Origin: Hyphomicrobiales bacterium | Lineage (GTDB): Bacteria > Pseudomonadota > Alphaproteobacteria > Rhizobiales > JAJFHC01 | DNA length: 23,292 bases | NCBI GenBank assembly: GCA_021775835.1 | Contig: JAJFHC010000252.1 | Coordinates: forward strand, 1-23,292 | Reading direction: 5' to 3' | Shown: positions 1 through 7,716 of the stretch, piece by piece | Layout of the letters: the number at the start of each line of letters is the position of its first letter | Numbering within the stretch: the first letter of the stretch is position 1 | Notes under the pieces: model-generated | The model's database searches: none | What the model saw: the letters and a program-made list of their open reading frames with translations, nothing else | What the model was told of the DNA's origin: nothing | Program-made: the position numbers and the translations under genes

Positions 1-1
1 C

Positions 2-517
2 ATTTACCTCAAGACGAAGCCTCTGCCGACCATTTCCCTGGCAGATTTGCCCCCGGACGGTACCGTCGTGATTCTCGACCAGATCACCGATCCGCATAAT
101 GTCGGCGCGATCATGCGCACGTGTGCAGCATTTGCTGTCGACGGCATCATTACCACCTCACGCCACAGCCCTGCCCCAGACGGCGTTCTGGCCAAGACCG
201 CGTCGGGCGCGGTTGAACACGTGCCCTACATCCGGGTGACGAACCTTGCGCGCGCCATGAACGCATTGCAGAAGATGGCTTATACTCTTGTTGGCCTCGA
301 CAGTTCCGCACCGCAAAACATTTCAACGGCCTGGAGTCCAGGCGGAACAGCCCTGGTCCTGGGCGCTGAGGGAAAGGGCCTGAGGCGCCTGACCAGGGAA
401 AACTGCGATGCGTTTGTCCGCCTGGACGTCCCTGGCGCCATAAAAAGCCTGAATGTTTCCAACGCGGCAGCCGTTGCGCTTTATGCCTTACATCAGCATA
501 GAACCACGAAATCATGA
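2..517 (+). CDS. rlmB: 23S rRNA 2'-O-ribose methyltransferase, RlmB/TrmH type (5' end missing)
   Basis: SPOUT-class methyltransferase that uses S-adenosylmethionine to methylate a ribose 2'-OH in RNA. RlmB modifies G2251 of 23S rRNA in the cytoplasm. The reading frame is open from base 2, so the N-terminal L30e-like substrate-binding domain and part of the linker lie outside the window. The three SPOUT motifs are visible in order: DPHNVGAIMRTC (motif 1), VLGAEGKGLRRLT (motif 2) and SLNVSNAAAVALY (motif 3), which form the trefoil knot and SAM site. The protein ends with a short basic tail and a TGA at 515-517. The GAEGKGLRRLT wording favours RlmB over the tRNA enzyme TrmH, but the missing N-terminus would settle it. 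The next gene is convergent on the other strand. Confidence 0.88.
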   Translation: MYLKTKPLPTISLADLPPDGTVVILDQITDPHNVGAIMRTCAAFAVDGIITTSRHSPAPDGVLAKTASGAVEHVPYIRVTNLARAMNALQKMAYTLVGLDSSAPQNISTAWSPGGTALVLGAEGKGLRRLTRENCDAFVRLDVPGAIKSLNVSNAAAVALYALHQHRTTKS

Positions 518-538
518 CGAAAATGACGTCTCAGACGC

Positions 539-569
539 AAAAAGAGCGCCTCCGGTAAAGAGGCGCTCT
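539..569 (-). terminator. Intrinsic terminator for the Arg/His-rich protein gene
   Basis: Perfect 10-bp inverted repeat agagcgcctc (543-552) / gaggcgctct (560-569) with a 7-base loop. Read on the minus strand, the stem runs into five T residues (complement of 539-543), so it fits a rho-independent terminator about 20 bases after the stop of the minus-strand gene. It may also stop the convergent rlmB transcript, although there is no T tract on the plus side. Confidence 0.8.
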
Positions 570-586
570 CCAGGTGTTTCAGCAAA

Positions 587-991
587 TTACCGTTGTCCGC
601 CCCTGCCGTCGAAATAGTTTTCGGACCTATGGCCGCCACGATTGTAGTACGGCCGGTGGCGATTGTGCCGGCGTCCATAGTGCCTCCTGCGGTAGTGCCT
701 CTTGCGATAGTGCCGTTTACGGTACCTGGGATACCCATTGTAGTAACCGTAGCTGGGCCGTTGATAATAAGACCCATAGCCCAGTCCGATGAAGGGGAGT
801 GCCAGAAACAGCCCGCCTCCGCGCCGATAGCGGCGACGGCGATGGACGAGGGTCACGCCAGTTCCGTCGTGATCTTTCAATGCTGTTGGCTGAATGCCTA
901 ACCGCGGGCTTGCGGAAGCCGACGCCGAGAGACCGACGGCCAGCGACACTGTCAATGCGGCGGCGGCCATCGAAACTGCAAATTTGTTCAT
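587..991 (-). CDS. Small exported Arg/His/Tyr-rich protein of unknown function
   Basis: I do not recognise a named family. The 134-residue product starts with a clear Sec signal peptide (Lys at position 3, an Ala/Val/Leu-rich core, likely cleavage after an Ala-Ser-Ala stretch near residue 27). A short Gly/Leu hydrophobic patch (about residues 58-72) is followed by a very basic, aromatic C-terminal half with repeated Arg-His-Tyr units (RKRHY, RKRHY, RRRHY, GRRH). The mature protein is expected to be strongly cationic and periplasmic or surface-associated. The start is an ATG with an AAAGGA ribosome-binding site about 8 bases upstream, and a strong terminator follows. Similar low-complexity exported proteins are common in Rhizobiales. 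Metal or polyanion binding by the His/Arg units is only a guess. Confidence 0.7.
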   Translation of the reverse strand: MNKFAVSMAAAALTVSLAVGLSASASASPRLGIQPTALKDHDGTGVTLVHRRRRYRRGGGLFLALPFIGLGYGSYYQRPSYGYYNGYPRYRKRHYRKRHYRRRHYGRRHNRHRPYYNRGGHRSENYFDGRGGQR

Positions 992-1260
992 GGGCCAGTC
1001 CTTTCGGGTTGAAACCCCTCAGTGCATGTCAAACACACACTCTATATGTCCACTCAAATGCGCCTGCAACTCCGACCACGCGACCCCAATCACGACTTCA
1101 GGCCAGCACAATTGCCACATCTGCCTGCCCCCAAGAAAGGCCATCGTGCATGAACGCCACGTGAACAAAGCCAAATCTTATGATGCAAACACGGTTCTGT
1201 GATTGAGATCATGTCACTTTCTGGTCTAGGATACCTAAAGGAGGCCAGAACAAGAAAATA

Positions 1261-1707
1261 TTGAGGCTGAGTGTAATGAGTTTAAAGGGGTTAGTTGCGT
1301 TTCTTGCCGTAGCATTCTGTCTGGCGTCGACGCAAACTTTTGCAGGGTCACGTGTTGTTGCAAAAATCGATCTGAGCAGTCAGAGAATGCACGTGTATGT
1401 CAACGGCATCAGAAAACATGTCTGGAAAGTGTCTACGGCACGGCGGGGCTACCGCACGCCGCTGGGATCATATCGGCCGAAATGGTTGGCCAAGATGCAT
1501 TACTCCAGCAAATACAATAATTCACCAATGCCGCACTCGATCTTTTTCAAGGGCGGCTATGCGGTCCATGGCACGAATTATGTCCGCAAATTGGGCCGAC
1601 GCGCGTCACATGGCTGCGTCCGCCTGCATCCCAGCAACGCCAGACGCCTGTTTGGTCTGGTGCGCCGGTACGGCATGAAGAACTCCAGGATTGTGGTCAC
1701 ACGCTGA
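1261..1707 (+). CDS. Exported L,D-transpeptidase, YkuD domain
   Basis: YkuD enzymes form 3-3 peptidoglycan cross-links or attach proteins to peptidoglycan in the periplasm through a catalytic cysteine. The product (148 residues from TTG) has a signal peptide (residues 7-28, ending TFAG) and then a compact YkuD domain filling the rest. The signature is complete: His103 in VHGTN, then SHGCVR with Ser116, His117, Gly118, the nucleophile Cys119 and Arg121. No LysM or other binding domain is attached, which puts it among the minimal exported enzymes common in Rhizobiales. Start choice: AAAGGAGG at 1237-1244 lies 16 bases before TTG 1261 and 31 before the in-frame ATG at 1276. TTG is therefore slightly preferred, but ATG would still leave a functional signal peptide. 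A shared terminator follows. Confidence 0.88.
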   Translation: MRLSVMSLKGLVAFLAVAFCLASTQTFAGSRVVAKIDLSSQRMHVYVNGIRKHVWKVSTARRGYRTPLGSYRPKWLAKMHYSSKYNNSPMPHSIFFKGGYAVHGTNYVRKLGRRASHGCVRLHPSNARRLFGLVRRYGMKNSRIVVTR

Positions 1708-1746
1708 CGGACAATTTCGGTTCCAGCTATGTGTTTTCAGAGACTA

Positions 1747-1784
1747 CGAAAACCCACGCCATAATCTTCTGGCGTGGGTTTTCG
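1747..1784. terminator. Bidirectional terminator between convergent genes
   Basis: A perfect 15-bp inverted repeat, cgaaaacccacgcca (1747-1761) and tggcgtgggttttcg (1770-1784), with an 8-base loop. The GC core is flanked by AAAA on the left and TTTT on the right, so both strands give a stem followed by U residues. It sits between the stop of the plus-strand L,D-transpeptidase and the stop of the minus-strand DUF992 gene and should end both transcripts. Confidence 0.9.
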
Positions 1785-1798
1785 ATTGCTCACAAGGT

Positions 1799-2281
1799 TC
1801 AACGGGCGCGCAACTCGAGCGAAGCTATGCCCGCTGCAATGTTGAGACCGGTTTGCGTTTGAACGCTAAAGGGTTGAAGCGCAAAAGATTTTCGAGACCC
1901 GCCGATAAGAGCATTGGCGCCAATTCCACCACCCACTGTCGCTTCCGCCGAAACCCCACCGTAGTCACCGGCCAGAGCGCCATATGAAATCTTCTTTGAC
2001 GGGGCAAACACGGCCCATGCGATGTTGGTCTTGTCTGTCGAACCGATATCGATCCCGTATTTACGGATAGTACCGGAATATTTTTCGCGGCTGCCATCAG
2101 TCTTCTTGAAGGAACACCACAAACTCTTGGTCGATCCGATGATAAACCCGGTGCCGCCGGCAACCGTGCAGTCAAGCACACCCACCTGCACCCGCGAACC
2201 TCCGGCCTGGGCGACACCTATCGAAGAAACCGCCACACCTGCGACCAACGCCGCGCCTGTCAGTACCGCCTTAATTGTCAT
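1799..2281 (-). CDS. DUF992 family exported protein
   Basis: 160-residue protein with a signal peptide (residues 1-26, cleavage after VAQA). Its mature part matches my memory of DUF992: a VGVLDCTVAGGTGFIIGS opening, SLWCSF, the segment YSGTIRKYGIDIG, and the Gly/Ala-rich C-terminus GVSAEATVGGGIGANALIGG followed by ALQPFSVQTQTGLNIAAG. Two cysteines (in LDCTV and LWCSF) could form a disulfide in the periplasm. Function is unknown for the family, which is largely restricted to Alphaproteobacteria and often present in several copies. The ATG has a GAGAGG motif upstream, and the gene stands alone, ending at the bidirectional terminator. Confidence 0.87.
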   Translation of the reverse strand: MTIKAVLTGAALVAGVAVSSIGVAQAGGSRVQVGVLDCTVAGGTGFIIGSTKSLWCSFKKTDGSREKYSGTIRKYGIDIGSTDKTNIAWAVFAPSKKISYGALAGDYGGVSAEATVGGGIGANALIGGSRKSFALQPFSVQTQTGLNIAAGIASLELRAR

Positions 2282-2446
2282 GTCATGCCTCTCATTCGCG
2301 CCAAATTATTGTCCATTTATCCAGGAACTGCTCGCCCGGTGAGGGTTTACTTGGTGTGCTGGCAACGGGATTGCTAGACCCTCTGTCTCATCGGCTCGCA
2401 ATAATTCCCAATCTATTCGGGATCTTCGAGAGTTGCCGATCACGGT

Positions 2447-2476
2447 CCGCTTTGCCGAAAAGACGAACCAAAGCGG
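2447..2476 (-). terminator. Hairpin downstream of the second caspase-like gene
   Basis: 8-bp inverted repeat ccgctttg (2447-2454) / caaagcgg (2469-2476), loop of 14 bases, starting 13 bases after the minus-strand stop at 2489. There is no T tract, so it is a weak candidate for transcript end or 3' protection. The rest of the interval 2282-2446 shows nothing I can name beyond the DUF992 promoter region. Confidence 0.35.
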
Positions 2477-2488
2477 TCGAAGGAACGC

Positions 2489-4087
2489 TCAGGGGTCACA
2501 AACCTCCGGGTTGGCGGATGCCCATGACCCATTCTGACAATTCACGAACCTGAATTTTCTCTTCTTGGGTTTCCCCGCCTCAGACCCTTTCGATGTCCGG
2601 GCGGGATTGGTCTTCCTTTTTGTTGATTTCTTACTGGTAACTCGCGCGGCGCGGGCTTCAGGTTTGCGCCCGGTAGAAAAAGCAACGACAGCCGCACTCG
2701 TCTGCCTTCCCCAACGCCCATCAACATTGCCGTGCAAGTAGCCAAGTGCCTTGAGGCGTCGTTGGATTGCGGTCACAAAACTGGCGTGACGTAAATCTTC
2801 ACGGTTAAGCAAGGCATCTAGTGCGGGCGTATGTTTGATCTTGATTGCACCAAGAATCAGCACCGTTGCCTCTGCCCAACTCTGAGCCACACCGTTTCCG
2901 TCATAGTAAAGTAGGCCCAGTCGATAGGCCGCCTCACCATGTCCTTTGTTCGCCGCCGCTCGATACAACTGGGCAGCACGCGAAAGATCTTGTGGGACGA
3001 CGTCACCGGATTCGTATCGTCGCGCCAACATCAACATTTTTTCAGGAGACGCCAACAGGTTTGCTTCGGCCTGATTAGACGGCGGAGTCAACGCCGCGAG
3101 CCTTTCCGAACGCTCTTGCTCACGTTTCACCGCCTTGGCCTTCAAGTCATCCATCATCGCACTTGCAAGGCCTGCAAACGTGCTTTCTGGATACCGGTCT
3201 ATATAGATCTGCAGCAAGGCAGGGTTGTCGGAATCCTTTACCGAGTTCCAGAACAACGCCTGCCTGTCGACCTGTTCAGTCAATGGGAAGGCCACTGACG
3301 GTTCCGTCATCTCGGGTACAAAGTAAAAATCACCTTCCAGAGACGACTCTTCCCAGGGTGTTTGTCGCCCGCCGGTCATGGATCGGACGCTCACCCTTGT
3401 GCGCTTGAAAACCTGCTCCACCGACAATCCCGGCTGCCTGATAGCTTCCACGAGCGATATCGTGTAGGGCGAATTCTCATGTGTGCCGTCCGCAGCGACT
3501 TGCCCCGGCGCCGCTGCGAAAGCTACCAGAGAGCCTGATGCCGCACGAATCCGCACAAGACCTCGTCCCGCGGTTCTGACCGTGGATTTGAACGGATTGT
3601 TCCGACAGGCGTCGAGAATAACAAGGTTCAACTGGTTGCCGGCGTCTTCCATCTGGGCAAGGACGTTCGAAGCCGACAGGGCTTCAATCTCAAGGTCGGC
3701 CGTCGTCTGAATGTCTGCCCCAAGCGGGATCAGATAGTTCTCCCCGCGCGCCTGGACACCGTGTCCCGCATAATAAAGCAGCCCCACGGCATCCTTGCCG
3801 GAAGATCTCAGCAACTTCCCGAACTTCCGCACCGCCTGGCGCATTCCCCGGTAGTCCACGTCGATGGCGGAGACGACGTCAAAGCCCACATCTTTCAATG
3901 TCGACACCATCAGAGACGCATCATTCTTCGGATTAGTCAGCGGCGAGATTGACTTGTAGCTGGAGTTTCCGATCACCAGAGCAATGCGTTTTTCGGCGTA
4001 CGCGGGCATCGCCGTCACGGATGCGACAACGCATGTTGCCAGCGCAATTGCCGCAATAAGCTTCGTCCAATATTTGAATGCATGCAT
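2489..4087 (-). CDS. Exported caspase-like (C14) protein with SEL1 and peptidoglycan-binding domains, copy 2
   Basis: 532 residues: signal peptide (1-31, ending AYA), caspase p20-like domain (about 33-258), a segment with LFWNSVKDSDNPALLQIY (278-296) common next to such domains, a Lys/Glu/Arg-rich linker (313-330), SEL1-like repeats (about 351-410), a peptidoglycan-binding-1-like helix bundle (436-470, IQRRLKALGY with VDGRWG) and a basic tail (475-512). The caspase dyad is intact: His109 in YYAGHG and Cys161 in DACRNNP. Bacterial caspase homologues cleave after Arg/Lys or Asp, but no substrate is known here. Export and the C-terminal domains suggest an envelope role. The gene lies about 100 bases downstream of a close paralogue in the same direction, probably co-transcribed. 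The ATG has only a weak ribosome-binding site. Confidence 0.87.
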   Translation of the reverse strand: MHAFKYWTKLIAAIALATCVVASVTAMPAYAEKRIALVIGNSSYKSISPLTNPKNDASLMVSTLKDVGFDVVSAIDVDYRGMRQAVRKFGKLLRSSGKDAVGLLYYAGHGVQARGENYLIPLGADIQTTADLEIEALSASNVLAQMEDAGNQLNLVILDACRNNPFKSTVRTAGRGLVRIRAASGSLVAFAAAPGQVAADGTHENSPYTISLVEAIRQPGLSVEQVFKRTRVSVRSMTGGRQTPWEESSLEGDFYFVPEMTEPSVAFPLTEQVDRQALFWNSVKDSDNPALLQIYIDRYPESTFAGLASAMMDDLKAKAVKREQERSERLAALTPPSNQAEANLLASPEKMLMLARRYESGDVVPQDLSRAAQLYRAAANKGHGEAAYRLGLLYYDGNGVAQSWAEATVLILGAIKIKHTPALDALLNREDLRHASFVTAIQRRLKALGYLHGNVDGRWGRQTSAAVVAFSTGRKPEARAARVTSKKSTKRKTNPARTSKGSEAGKPKKRKFRFVNCQNGSWASANPEVCDP

Positions 4088-4185
4088 TATGATGTCCGAA
4101 CCCAGTTATCTTTCACTTTCCGGCGTTGTACGTGAATACGAACGTAGGCATGCTGGGCCTGTCGATTTCACCACTACCCTCGTCT

Positions 4186-5763
4186 CTACCACCGGCACTC
4201 CGGGGGAATTTCCCGCCCCTGATAGTCCGTAATCCAGAAACGATACTGCCGGCTCAGTTTTTTCTTGTGTCCAGGACAAGCCTTGGATCTGGCCGACTCG
4301 GTGGTTTTCCCGCTCTGCGTCGTTTTCTTCTTGCTGGGGGCCGCTGCCGTAGATCGGTCCGTGTCCTTCGGTTTGCCCCTGTCACCGTGAATAAGGATCG
4401 CTGTTTCTGTTTGATTGCCCCAGCGACCGTCCACAGCACCACGAAAACGTCCAACGACCTTGAGGCGTTCCTGTAGCGCTCGCACAAATTTTGAATCTCG
4501 CAGGGTTTTTCGATTAACGACCGCCTCGATGGCCGGACCGTGTCGAGACTTGATCGCACCAAGAATGAGGATGGCAGCTTCCGACCAGCTCTGCCCGACA
4601 CCTGCTCCGCGATAATAGAGCAGACCCAACCGGTATTTTGCCCCTGCATGCCCCCCATTTGCCGCCTTGCGATACCAACTGGCCGCACGCGCAGCATCTT
4701 TGACCAGGCCGTCACCCGTCTCGTAGCGCCGGGCGAGTGCCGCCATGTCTTCCGGCGACGTCGGTTGATCCGGCTCTATTGCTGATGCAGGCGGTGTCAA
4801 AGCCGCGAGTTTCTCCTCGCGCTTTTTTTCGACCTTCGCTGCCTTCGCCCTCAGGTCATCCATCATCGCTCTGGCGAGATCAACAAAGGTGCCGTCCGGG
4901 TAACGGTCAACATAGATCTGGAAAAGTGCGGGATTGTCGGCATCCTTCACCGAATTCCAGAACAGGGCCTGCCTGTCGACCGGTTTCGAAGGTATTGCTG
5001 ACACAGCGGGCTCCGGCACCCTTGGAACAAAGTAGAAATCGCCCTCCAGGGAGGATTCCTCCCAGGGTGTTTGCTGTCCACCGGTGAGAGACTTGACGTT
5101 TACCCTTGTGCGTTTGAAGACCTGCTCCACCGACAGCCCTGGTTGCCTGATGGCTTCCACGAGAGATGCGGTGTAGGGCGAATTCTCATTCAAACCGTCA
5201 GCGGCAACCTGGCCCGGCGCCGCGGAAAACGCCACCAGCGACCCGGATGCCGCACTGATCCGCGCCAATCCCCTGCCGGCAGTCCTGACGGCAGATTTGA
5301 ACGGATTGTTCCGGCAAGCATCCAGAACCACAAGATTCAACCTGTTACCGGCTTCTTCCATCTGTGCCAGAACATTCGAGGCTGACAGGGCTTCAATTTC
5401 AAGATCCGCTGCCGTTTGGATATCGGCTCCCAGTGGAATCAGATAATTCGCACCACGCGCCTGGATCCCGTGACCCGCGTAGTAAAGCAGCCCGACCGCA
5501 TCCTTGCCGGAACGTCTCAGCACCCGGCCGAACTGCCGGACAGCCCGACGCATACCCCGGTAGTCGACATCGATTGCGGAGACAACTTCAAAGCCCACAC
5601 TTTTCAGGGTCGTTGCCATTAAGATGGCATCGTTCTTCGGGTTTGATAGCGGCGAGATCAGTTTGTAATCCGAATTGCCGATGACAAGCGCCACGCGCTT
5701 CTCCGCATGGGCCAGTGTGGAAAAGGCCGACAATGCGACAATAATTGCAAGAACTCTCAGCAT
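4186..5763 (-). CDS. Exported caspase-like (C14) protein with SEL1 and peptidoglycan-binding domains, copy 1
   Basis: 525 residues from the ATG at 5763, chosen over an in-frame start 14 codons upstream because GAGGAGAGG lies just before it and it opens directly into a signal peptide (1-20, AHA/E). Layout matches its neighbour: caspase domain (22-248) with His98 in YYAGHG and Cys150 in DACRNNP, the LFWNSVKDADNP segment, SEL1-like repeats, and a peptidoglycan-binding-like segment (QERLKVVGRFRGAVDGRWG). It ends in a Lys-rich tail with a different terminus (IPPECRW). The caspase halves of the two copies are nearly superimposable by eye while linkers and tails differ, so this is an old tandem duplication. 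A hairpin and a CRP-like palindrome sit in the leader and promoter region. Confidence 0.88.
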   Translation of the reverse strand: MLRVLAIIVALSAFSTLAHAEKRVALVIGNSDYKLISPLSNPKNDAILMATTLKSVGFEVVSAIDVDYRGMRRAVRQFGRVLRRSGKDAVGLLYYAGHGIQARGANYLIPLGADIQTAADLEIEALSASNVLAQMEEAGNRLNLVVLDACRNNPFKSAVRTAGRGLARISAASGSLVAFSAAPGQVAADGLNENSPYTASLVEAIRQPGLSVEQVFKRTRVNVKSLTGGQQTPWEESSLEGDFYFVPRVPEPAVSAIPSKPVDRQALFWNSVKDADNPALFQIYVDRYPDGTFVDLARAMMDDLRAKAAKVEKKREEKLAALTPPASAIEPDQPTSPEDMAALARRYETGDGLVKDAARAASWYRKAANGGHAGAKYRLGLLYYRGAGVGQSWSEAAILILGAIKSRHGPAIEAVVNRKTLRDSKFVRALQERLKVVGRFRGAVDGRWGNQTETAILIHGDRGKPKDTDRSTAAAPSKKKTTQSGKTTESARSKACPGHKKKLSRQYRFWITDYQGREIPPECRW

Positions 5764-5774
5764 GCGCCCTCTCC

Positions 5775-5800
5775 TCTGACAACATATGCCTGCTGTCAGA
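5775..5800 (-). promoter_or_regulatory. Leader hairpin upstream of caspase copy 1
   Basis: Perfect 7-bp inverted repeat tctgaca (5775-5781) / tgtcaga (5794-5800), loop of 12 bases, lying immediately upstream of the ribosome-binding site of the caspase gene that starts at 5763. In RNA it would form a stem beside the translation start; as DNA it could be an operator. Its role is inferred only. Confidence 0.35.
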
Positions 5801-5809
5801 CGCAACCCT

Positions 5810-5825
5810 AGTGACGTGTGTCACA
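5810..5825 (-). promoter_or_regulatory. CRP/FNR-superfamily-like binding palindrome
   Basis: AGTGA-N6-TCACA, matching nine of the ten fixed bases of the CRP consensus TGTGA-N6-TCACA. It lies 47-62 bases upstream of the start of caspase copy 1, a normal distance for an activator or repressor site. Alphaproteobacterial CRP-type regulators have varied recognition sequences, so the cognate protein cannot be named from here. Confidence 0.45.
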
Positions 5826-5895
5826 TCATGCCATGAGTCCAGAAAACCGGCAAATCTTGGCAATTCACCGGTCAGCAAGCTGATTGGTCGTTCTG

Positions 5896-5921
5896 AAAAA
5901 GACGGGAAACGACAGGTTCCC
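5896..5921 (-). terminator. Probable prfC terminator
   Basis: On the minus strand GGGAA ... TTCCC (complement of 5917-5921 and 5904-5908, loop 8) is followed by GTC and five T residues (complement of 5896-5900). The stem is short and an alternative stem ACAGG/CCTGT overlaps it, so this is a modest rho-independent candidate about 95 bases after the prfC stop. The rest of 5764-6015 is the leader and promoter region of the caspase gene. Confidence 0.4.
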
Positions 5922-6015
5922 TGTTTGGTATCGCAGCCAAACTTCCGACTCGCGAGTGCTGCACCGACATTGCAACGAATGCAGACGCCGGCAGCAGACT
6001 CCACCTCTCGGTGTC

Positions 6016-7593
6016 CTACTGCAATTCCTTGGTCTTCAGGAACTCGAGCTGCTCGTTATTGCGGATCTTGTAATCCAATTCCCAGGCGCTTTCGGCAAGA
6101 AAGACCGGGTTCTCATCGCGATCGTGGACGATATTGCGCCGGTTGGACTCGATGAACTTGCTGAGCACAGCCTCGTCGTCGGCCTTCAGCCAGCGCGCGG
6201 TGGAAAATGGCGCTCCTTCGAACTCGATGTCGATACGGTATTCCTGTCGAGCGCGTGACTTCAGCACGTCGAGCTGAAGCGCGCCGACGGCCCCGATCAT
6301 CCACTGGGCGCCGATGATCGGCTTGAACACCTGGATCAGGCCTTCCTCGGAAAGATCGTCGAGCGCACTGCGCAATTGCTTGATACGGGTGGTGTCGGGC
6401 ATGCGGACGCGGCTCAGGATTTCCGGTGCAAACACGGGGATGCCGGTAAACCGGATATCCTCGCCTTCGCTAAAAGTGTCGCCCACGCGGATGGTGCCGT
6501 GATTGGGGATTCCGATCACGTCGCCCGGACTTGCTTCTTCGGCTATCTCACGGTCCTGGGCCATGAAGAAGATCGGGCTGTGGACCATGACATCCTTGCC
6601 GGTACGGACCTGCTTGAGCTTCATTCCGCGCCTGAACTGGCCTGAACACACCCGCATGAAGGCAACCCTGTCACGGTGGTTCTTGTCCATGTTTGCCTGG
6701 ACCTTGAAGATGAAGCCGGTGACGGCATCCTCACCGGGGTCAACTTCGCGTGTGTCGGCCGGATTCGGCCGGGGCGCCGGCGCCTCGTTCGCCACCAAGT
6801 CGAGAAGCGATTCAACGCTGTAATTCTGTAGTGCGCTACCGAATATGACGGGTGTCAGGTTGCCACTGAGGTAAGCATCGCGGTCAAACGCCGGGTAGGC
6901 GGCGGTTGCCAGCCCCATGTTCTCGCGCGCCTGCTCCAGAATCTGACTGGAGACCATATCGTCGAGCTGGGCATCGTCCGGTCCCGACATCTCCAGGGCC
7001 CTGGTAAACGGACCTCCCTTACCGGACTCCGACGTAAAGTAACGGTTCGTCCTCAGGTCGAAACAGCCGTGAAAGTCGGTTCCCGTGCCGACCGGCCAGA
7101 CCGCAGGAGAGATATCAAGCTGCAAGGTCTCCTGAATTTCATCGAGAAGCTCGAAAGAATCGCGCGCTTCCCGGTCGACCTTGTTGATGAACGTGATGAT
7201 CGGGATGTCGCGCAGACGGCAGACTTCGAACAGCTTACGGGTCTGGGCCTCGATGCCTTTTGCGGCATCGATCACCATGATCGCGGAGTCGACCGACGTC
7301 AGCGTACGGTAGGTATCTTCACTAAAATCCTCGTGACCCGGCGTATCGAGCAGGTTGAACACCAGGCCGTCGCGTTCGAACGTCATCACGGAACTGGTGA
7401 CGGAAATCCCGCGCTCCTGTTCGATCTTCATCCAGTCCGAACGTGTCCTACGGCGGTCACCACGGGTCTTCACTGCGCCGGCCAGGTGGATTGCGCCACC
7501 GGCGAGCAGAAGCTTTTCCGTCAATGTGGTCTTACCGGCATCCGGGTGCGATATGATCGCAAAAGTACGCCGCCGCTCAAACTCAGCCGACAT
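6016..7593 (-). CDS. prfC: Peptide chain release factor 3 (RF3)
   Basis: Translational GTPase that removes RF1 and RF2 from the ribosome after peptide release, acting in the cytoplasm. The 525-residue length is typical. The G domain is complete: P-loop SHPDAGKT (15-22), switch region with RGISVTSSVM (61-70), DTPGH (83-87) and NKVD (137-140). Domain II and the RF3-specific C-terminal domain follow (FKPIIGAQWMIGAVGALQLD, then LKADDEAVLSKF). The RF3 hallmark VKTRGDRRRTRSDWMKIEQ (41-59) separates it from EF-G. The ATG at 7593 lacks a strong ribosome-binding site. It lies 123 bases downstream of the amine dehydrogenase operon on the same strand and is functionally unrelated to it, so it probably has its own promoter. 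Confidence 0.97.
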   Translation of the reverse strand: MSAEFERRRTFAIISHPDAGKTTLTEKLLLAGGAIHLAGAVKTRGDRRRTRSDWMKIEQERGISVTSSVMTFERDGLVFNLLDTPGHEDFSEDTYRTLTSVDSAIMVIDAAKGIEAQTRKLFEVCRLRDIPIITFINKVDREARDSFELLDEIQETLQLDISPAVWPVGTGTDFHGCFDLRTNRYFTSESGKGGPFTRALEMSGPDDAQLDDMVSSQILEQARENMGLATAAYPAFDRDAYLSGNLTPVIFGSALQNYSVESLLDLVANEAPAPRPNPADTREVDPGEDAVTGFIFKVQANMDKNHRDRVAFMRVCSGQFRRGMKLKQVRTGKDVMVHSPIFFMAQDREIAEEASPGDVIGIPNHGTIRVGDTFSEGEDIRFTGIPVFAPEILSRVRMPDTTRIKQLRSALDDLSEEGLIQVFKPIIGAQWMIGAVGALQLDVLKSRARQEYRIDIEFEGAPFSTARWLKADDEAVLSKFIESNRRNIVHDRDENPVFLAESAWELDYKIRNNEQLEFLKTKELQ

Positions 7594-7716
7594 GGTTCAA
7601 TCTCGAAATTGGTGAATCGATCCGTCCTATAGCCGTCTCACCGCAAAAGCACCAGACTCAATTTGCGAAGACGAGGTTTTCCGACGCCTTTGTCGGCAAC
7701 CAACCGCGACAGAACT

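Noticed and set aside
1203..1232. TTGAGA and TAGGAT, spaced by 18 bases, as promoter for the L,D-transpeptidase gene
   Set aside because: The expected transcription start would fall inside the ribosome-binding site, so the match is probably chance.
7681..7696. Small hairpin ccgac/gtcgg after the distal amine dehydrogenase as operon terminator
   Set aside because: Only five base pairs and no T tract on the minus strand, so the end of the operon cannot be placed here with confidence.
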